Notes under the pieces: generated by a model
The model's database searches: none
What the model saw: only the letters and a program-made list of their open reading frames with translations
What the model was told of the DNA's origin: nothing
Position numbers and translations under genes: made by a program
Origin: Populus alba
Taxonomy: Eukaryota > Streptophyta > Magnoliopsida > Malpighiales > Salicaceae
Length of the DNA: 64,000 bases
Reading direction: 5' to 3'
Assembly: GCF_005239225.2 (NCBI RefSeq)
Contig: NC_133295.1
Coordinates: 930,001 to 994,000, forward strand
In this document: piece by piece, positions 59,735 to 64,000 of the stretch
Numbering within the stretch: position 1 is the stretch's first letter
How the letters are laid out: every line of letters begins with the position of its first letter

Positions 59735-61159
59735 ACCTACCCTAGTTTAGGGTATGGGTATAGGGATTAGGGTAATAGTAGTAGTGGAAGTAGACCTTGT
59801 TTATAGCTTGAAAGATACTGTTTGTCCCATATCCATGGACCAGTCAAACAGTTATAAATCCTCTCTCAGCCTTCTCTTTTTCTTTTACTTTGCCAAGCTA
59901 TTTATGGAGATTTTGGTTATGGGAAAGATGGTGACAAACACGGAAAGGGACTTGTGAGTTATAAGACTCCATGAGCTGCTCAAATATTAAGTGCCTTGGA
60001 TTCTCTGATCTTTGTAGGGTGATTGCCTCATGTGGGACATGTTAAATTTACTTGTGATTCATTGATATTTCACTGGGTTGGAATTCATGATTGCTGCTCA
60101 AGAACAATGACAGTCGACACTTTCTGGATGTCTTCAATGTTAACTCTGTATATATGACCTAGTTTTAAGTCATGTAAAATGACAATTCAAATTACCTTTA
60201 TTTGATTTGATGTTTTTTTGAATTTTAAAAACATGTTTACCGTCGATGCTTCCCTTTTACCCTTAGCATGTCTGGCATTTTGATGAAAGCAAGAAAGGAT
60301 TATAATATTTATTTTTGAAGCCTCTAAAATTATATCTACACTAGCATATATATATATATATATATCAAAAGTATTGTAATATAAGTCTGAAATAGGGTTA
60401 ACTCCTACGGTAGGAGTCCACCATGCTTCAATTCCTACCTTCTTACCTGATTTTTCTAACAATTATAGATATTGGTATCTCCTTTCTTAAGAGTTCGAAT
60501 AAGTTCTATATATTTGTTTGAAATGTACTTGATGGGCACCCAAAGGGTGTGTATCTAAGTTTTTCATCATAAAAAATAAAAATAAAAATAAAAATTATAC
60601 AATGATTTTGATTTTGAGAAAATATAAAAAAAAAATACTAAGATAATAGCTTGTTTAGCCAAAAAGAATAGGTTATATACAGCTCTTCAAAATGATTAAT
60701 TGTGAGAGTTTGTCCGAAGATGGGATGGCCGGATTACTATTCAAGACTTCTTTTGTAGTGTTTAGGGTTTAGGATCCTATATATATATTCAGCGAGAATC
60801 TACTGTACATAAAGTAGGCTGTCCTGATAGGAAACAGAGAATCCAGTGAAGGATACTGTACTGAGAATACCACCATTTTCTTGTGTACCAAAGCCAAGGT
60901 TTTGTTCAAAAACAACCACAAGTGAAGAATCCAAGTTCAAAGAGATGTCACTGGTGTCTAAAATCATGTGGGCTTGGATCATGAAACAAAAGACAATTGG
61001 GCTGCAATTCAGACACTGTTACATCCCACAAAGCCTGCCCATGTACAGCAAGTACAAGGATGTTTCCCGAAGGAATGAGAAAAAGGACTCGAAGTAGAAA
61101 ATCTAGTATGGATGATGTTTGATGATGACAAAACTCTAGGTGTTTCTTTGAGTTAGCTC

Positions 61160-61187
61160 GAGAACTCTCAAACTTTCAAGACTCTTC
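61160..61187 (+). promoter_or_regulatory. Imperfect heat-shock element upstream of HSP21
   Basis: TTCAAGACTCTTC (61175-61187) fits TTCnnGAAnnTTC with one mismatch, and weaker 5-bp units extend it leftward to about 61160. It lies about 35 bp before a TATA-like TATATAT. Heat-shock factors bind such arrays; the activity here is inferred. Confidence 0.45.
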
Positions 61188-61222
61188 TCCATACTTCCCT
61201 TATCTCTTTTGCCCTCTAGCTC

Positions 61223-61229
61223 TATATAT
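61223..61229 (+). promoter_or_regulatory. Probable TATA box of HSP21
   Basis: TATATAT at 61223 in CTCTATATATTCAC, about 130 bp before the start codon, leaving a leader of about 100 nt. Confidence 0.5.
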
Positions 61230-61355
61230 TCACAATCCAAAGCTCCTTAATCAGAGCATATCAAAAAAGCAAACTATATTGTACACAGCCACTTCCACTA
61301 GCCACAGTTTCTTTGGTTGTCACTTGGTGCATATATATATTTTTTTAATTTAGCA

Positions 61356-62276
61356 ATGGCTTCGTCAATATTGTCTTGGTCATCTGCACCTTTGTTGTCA
61401 AGCAAAGGCGAAGTTGTGCCTTCAACTAAGCCAATAACTCCTTGCTCAGTGTCGTTTCCATCAAGGGGTGGCTTTGGCAAGAGTACTGCTAAGCCTTCAA
61501 GGTTGGCTTTGGTGAGAGCAGAAGCTGCCGGTGATCACAAGGATACTTCAGTGGACGTGCATGTCAATCAGCAAGGAAACAACCAAGGGACAGCAGTTGA
61601 GAGAAGGCCTCGGAAATTAGTTGTTGATGTCTCCCCATTCGGTAAGTAGTTTTTCCTTCTTCTTTTTTTCTCTCCTTTCCGAACGATCTTAAATATGCTC
61701 GATCAGGCCTGGTTGTGAAGACTTTTCAGTTTTACTATTTATTTAGTTTTCTTTAATAGTAAAAGTCATCCATCTTTTATAAATGTTGAACATATGCAAT
61801 GGCAAAAACGATCTGAAATGACTTGAAACTTGTCCTCAATCACAGGTTTGTTGGATCCATTGTCACCAATGAGGACAATGCGTCAAATGCTGGACACAAT
61901 GGACCGACTGTTCGATGATGCACTGACAATTCCTAGCAGCAGGAACAGGACAGGAGGAGATGTGCGTGTACCATGGGAAATCAAAGACGAGGAACATGAG
62001 ATCAAGATGAGGTTCGACATGCCAGGACTGTCTAAGGAGGATGTCAAGGTCTCGGTCGAGGATGATGTGCTTGTTATTAAAGGAGAGCACAAGAAGGAAG
62101 AAGCTGGCGATGATTCATGGTCTCGTAGCAGCGTCAGCTCTTATGATACCCGGCTTAGGCTGCCGGATAATTGTGGAAAGGATAAGATCAAGGCTGAGTT
62201 GAAAAATGGAGTTCTATTCATTAACATTCCTAAGACCAAAGTTGAACCTAAGGTCATTGATGTACAAATCCAGTGA
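61356..62276 (+). CDS. HSP21: Chloroplast small heat-shock protein HSP21, 238 aa, 2 exons
   Basis: Exons 61356-61641 and 61846-62276 join in phase 1 at SPFG/LLDP (717 nt). The first about 50 residues are Ser-rich with few acids, a plastid transit peptide. They are followed by [13 protein letters not shown] and a Met-rich amphipathic helix ([15 protein letters not shown], residues about 104-118), which marks chloroplast HSP21. The alpha-crystallin domain (about 130-230) has [50 protein letters not shown] and a VLFINIPK end. It forms oligomers that hold unfolding stromal and thylakoid proteins during heat stress. Length is close to Arabidopsis HSP21 (227 aa). A heat-shock element and TATA box precede it. 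One intron near the transit/mature border is normal for this gene. Confidence 0.95.
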
Positions 62277-63524
62277 AAAATCTTATAGGAAGTATGTACC
62301 ATGTATAGTGCTTTTGTTTTGTAAGAACTTTCAGTCCTTGTATTGTATTTGAAGATGTAATGTCTTGCTTCTTCTCTTTCTCAATTATTGCCTATGTTGC
62401 TTCCCTCGGACAACCATATCCGATACCAGGAGCAATTAATCTGAAGTTCTAAATATATAAAAGAAATTAAGAAAAAAATAGTCAAATTTGATGTGGATAT
62501 TTATGTCGGATATGCACACGCATCTATGTTACATAAGAATCTGGTATATATAGATTTACATTCAGTGTATAAACAATATGAACAACTATGAAACACTTGA
62601 TCATCTCTTATGCTCAAATCTTGAAACATTTCTGCGAAAGTAAGAAAGGAACCATTCGAGCTAGAGTCAAACTAATGCGGGATGGGCAGAGGAGTTACCA
62701 TTCTGGTTTGCCCCTGCATTTTTGGACATTGTTTACGCAAATGTCTAGTAGATGAAGATTCTCTAGCCTTCAACTTGCTAGATAGGTCTTGAAAAACCGA
62801 CAATAATGCAATTCTTCTCTCGTCCCTTAACTTGGAAGGAAAGACAACCTACGACTTGGTAATTAATGTTCAATTTTCTCTTAAAAGTTTCCTTCATTTA
62901 GTTTTCACCCCACTTGAAAATGTTCAATCTTTAAGGCTCGTTTCATTTTCACCCCACTTGATAATATTACTTTGCAATATGCCTCTAGTTGATCGAGGAC
63001 TGCCCATGATGGTCTAAATCAGAATTTTAGGTAATGTTTGGTTATTATCTTCAAATATATAGAAAAAACGATGTCAAATGTTCAGATAAAAGAGATATGT
63101 CTTGTTATGAAATGATAAAATTTCTCCAAAACATGTATCTGTCTTTTTTTTTTTAATTTTTGTCCACACTAACCAAACACAGCATTGGTGTGAATCATGC
63201 ACGCGGAAAGGGGGGCCATGTGGACCAGATGAACCAATATTTCTCAGGTAATAAACTTGCATCATGAAAATAGCAGGAATATATCAGAGAATCGTCTCCT
63301 ACTTTCTATTTCAAGAAATTAATCCAGCAAGAACACGTTGAGAACAGAATAGATGAGAATCATTCAAGATTCTGCTGGAGAATTCTTTCTATATTGCTTC
63401 TCTTTTTTTCTTTTTACATCTTCTCCATCTTTGGCTAAGTAATAAGTACATCTGCATGGTAACTTCGTAATTGTTGGATACACAAGAGAAAATCCAGTAC
63501 CTGAAGTGTACATTCCGAAGCTAT
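62277..63524. other. Convergent 3' spacer of HSP21 and the PADRE gene
   Basis: HSP21 3' UTR, then AT-rich DNA with a small direct repeat (TTTTCACCCCACTTGA at about 62902 and 62947), and a candidate MITE at 63033-63186. The small frames here look random. Confidence 0.5.
63033..63186. mobile_element. Candidate short MITE
   Basis: Left end AATGTTTGGTTATTATCTTC; the right end ACTAACCAAACACAGCATT is complementary (AATGCTGTGTTTGGTTAGT). The core GTTTGGTTA is shared by both ends. The interior has CCAAAACATGTATCTGTC. Confidence 0.5.
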
Positions 63525-64000
63525 CTACTCAGACCCTTCAGGAATTGGTTCCAGATATGGCTTCCAGTTTCTTGGAGAATCAAGAGAAAGAACTTTTTCC
63601 GCTCTGCCCAACAGAAACTCCTCAACAGATATTTCCTTTGTCAAAAGGTGTTGAAGCTGTTGCTTTGTGATAACAACTTTAATCCTCTTGACACCTCCAC
63701 TGGCTTGATCGTCTCCGTCAATCACAGGTGAAATCACCGGAGCTGAAGGAAGAAGATAGTAAACATTTCCGAGGTTTAACTTGTAACCTGGTGGCAGATG
63801 ATGCTCCTCTATTCCTTCCTGTGTTAGCCCAATTCCCGAGCCAGAAAAGTTCACCAAGAGATCTCTCACAAGAATTTGAGTGCTGAATTCCAAAACCTTT
63901 CCATCTGTTTTCACGACCTGCAAAACTTTCTCTTGCTTGGCTTCAGCAATTCTAATGCATGAACCTATTAAGGGAGGTCTAACACAATGAGCTAAACAAT
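63525..64000 (-). CDS. DUF4228/PADRE-domain protein, 5' end beyond the window
   Basis: The minus-strand frame is open from the right edge (CLAHCVRPPLIGSCIRIAEA at the visible N-terminus) to a TAG at 63525-63527, at least 157 residues. It continues QVVKTDGKVLEFSTQILVRD, then LPPGYKLNLGNVYYLLP, the signature of plant DUF4228 (PADRE) proteins. Many of those begin MGNC and are induced by pathogens or abiotic stress. Here the frame reads CLAHC at the edge, so the start codon is probably only a few codons outside, which would allow N-terminal acylation. The C-terminus (RAEKVLSLDSPRNWKPYLEP) looks complete. Biochemical function is unknown. Confidence 0.85.
   Translation of the reverse strand, partial: CLAHCVRPPLIGSCIRIAEAKQEKVLQVVKTDGKVLEFSTQILVRDLLVNFSGSGIGLTQEGIEEHHLPPGYKLNLGNVYYLLPSAPVISPVIDGDDQASGGVKRIKVVITKQQLQHLLTKEISVEEFLLGRAEKVLSLDSPRNWKPYLEPIPEGSE

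Larger units (their letters stand above)
57707..61355. other. Spacer between the divergent IQD and HSP21 genes
   Basis: Contains a 1.34-kb transposon with another nested inside it (58076-59415), a short open frame at 59588, a (TA)n run near 60344-60365 and the HSP21 promoter at its right end. The frame at 60846-61097 lacks recognisable features and lies in the region just upstream of the HSP21 promoter. Confidence 0.5.

Noticed and set aside
60846..61097. 83-codon plus-strand frame upstream of HSP21
   Set aside because: No domain, an antisense frame of similar length overlaps it, and it runs up to the HSP21 promoter region.
1..64000. An operon-like cluster, biosynthetic cluster or defence island
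   Set aside because: The genes belong to unrelated housekeeping, growth and stress families, lie on both strands and have their own introns and spacers.

Overview
The window is nuclear DNA from a flowering plant. Its genes carry GT-AG introns and encode plant-only families: a GRF transcription factor with a miR396 site, a GIF co-activator, an IQ67-domain protein, a chloroplast small heat-shock protein and a DUF4228/PADRE protein. The spacers are AT-rich and full of short non-autonomous transposons. A recurring MITE whose end resembles GTGTTTGGCAGTGTGGTAGC, together with the gene sequences, points to the Salicaceae, most likely Populus. That assignment is recognition, not a database match. I see no bacterial, organellar or viral segment, no CRISPR array and no rRNA or tRNA gene.

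Layout from left to right. (1) 46-5956, plus strand: a 15-exon gene for an 816-residue coiled-coil protein of a plant-specific family. (2) 7463-9782, minus: a short GRF-interacting factor (SSXT/SNH domain), 4 exons, 145 residues. (3) 11009-12700, plus: a 72-residue single-pass membrane protein, 2 exons. (4) 13592-17157, minus: an LRR receptor kinase of 1147 residues, 2 exons. (5) 17.2-24.2 kb: gene-poor spacer with decayed copies of genes 3 and 4 in the same order and orientation. (6) 24235-42276, plus: CPSF160, the large subunit of the mRNA cleavage and polyadenylation factor, 26 exons, 1450 residues. (7) 42.3-48.8 kb: transposon-rich spacer with a perfect 27-bp inverted repeat, a 65-bp tandem repeat, two related MITEs and a transposon ORF relic. 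(8) 48845-50902, plus: a growth-regulating factor (QLQ and WRC domains) with an intact miR396 site. (9) 51-55.7 kb: spacer with a 503-bp tandem duplication and a long foldback. (10) 55770-57706, minus: an IQD calmodulin-binding protein. (11) 57.7-61.3 kb: a nested transposon pair with target-site duplications. (12) 61356-62276, plus: chloroplast HSP21. (13) 63525 to the right edge, minus: a DUF4228/PADRE protein cut by the window end.

The exon chains for the eight complete multi-exon genes were built by hand from splice sites and reading frame. In each case the summed exon lengths are a multiple of three and the junctions rebuild family motifs. The clearest functional link is that a GIF and a GRF, which bind each other through SNH and QLQ domains, lie about 40 kb apart. 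I found no convincing undescribed system. The most unusual items are the paired gene relics, the perfect inverted repeat beyond CPSF160, the nested transposons, the 503-bp duplication and the non-canonical 3' splice-site context in the GIF gene.
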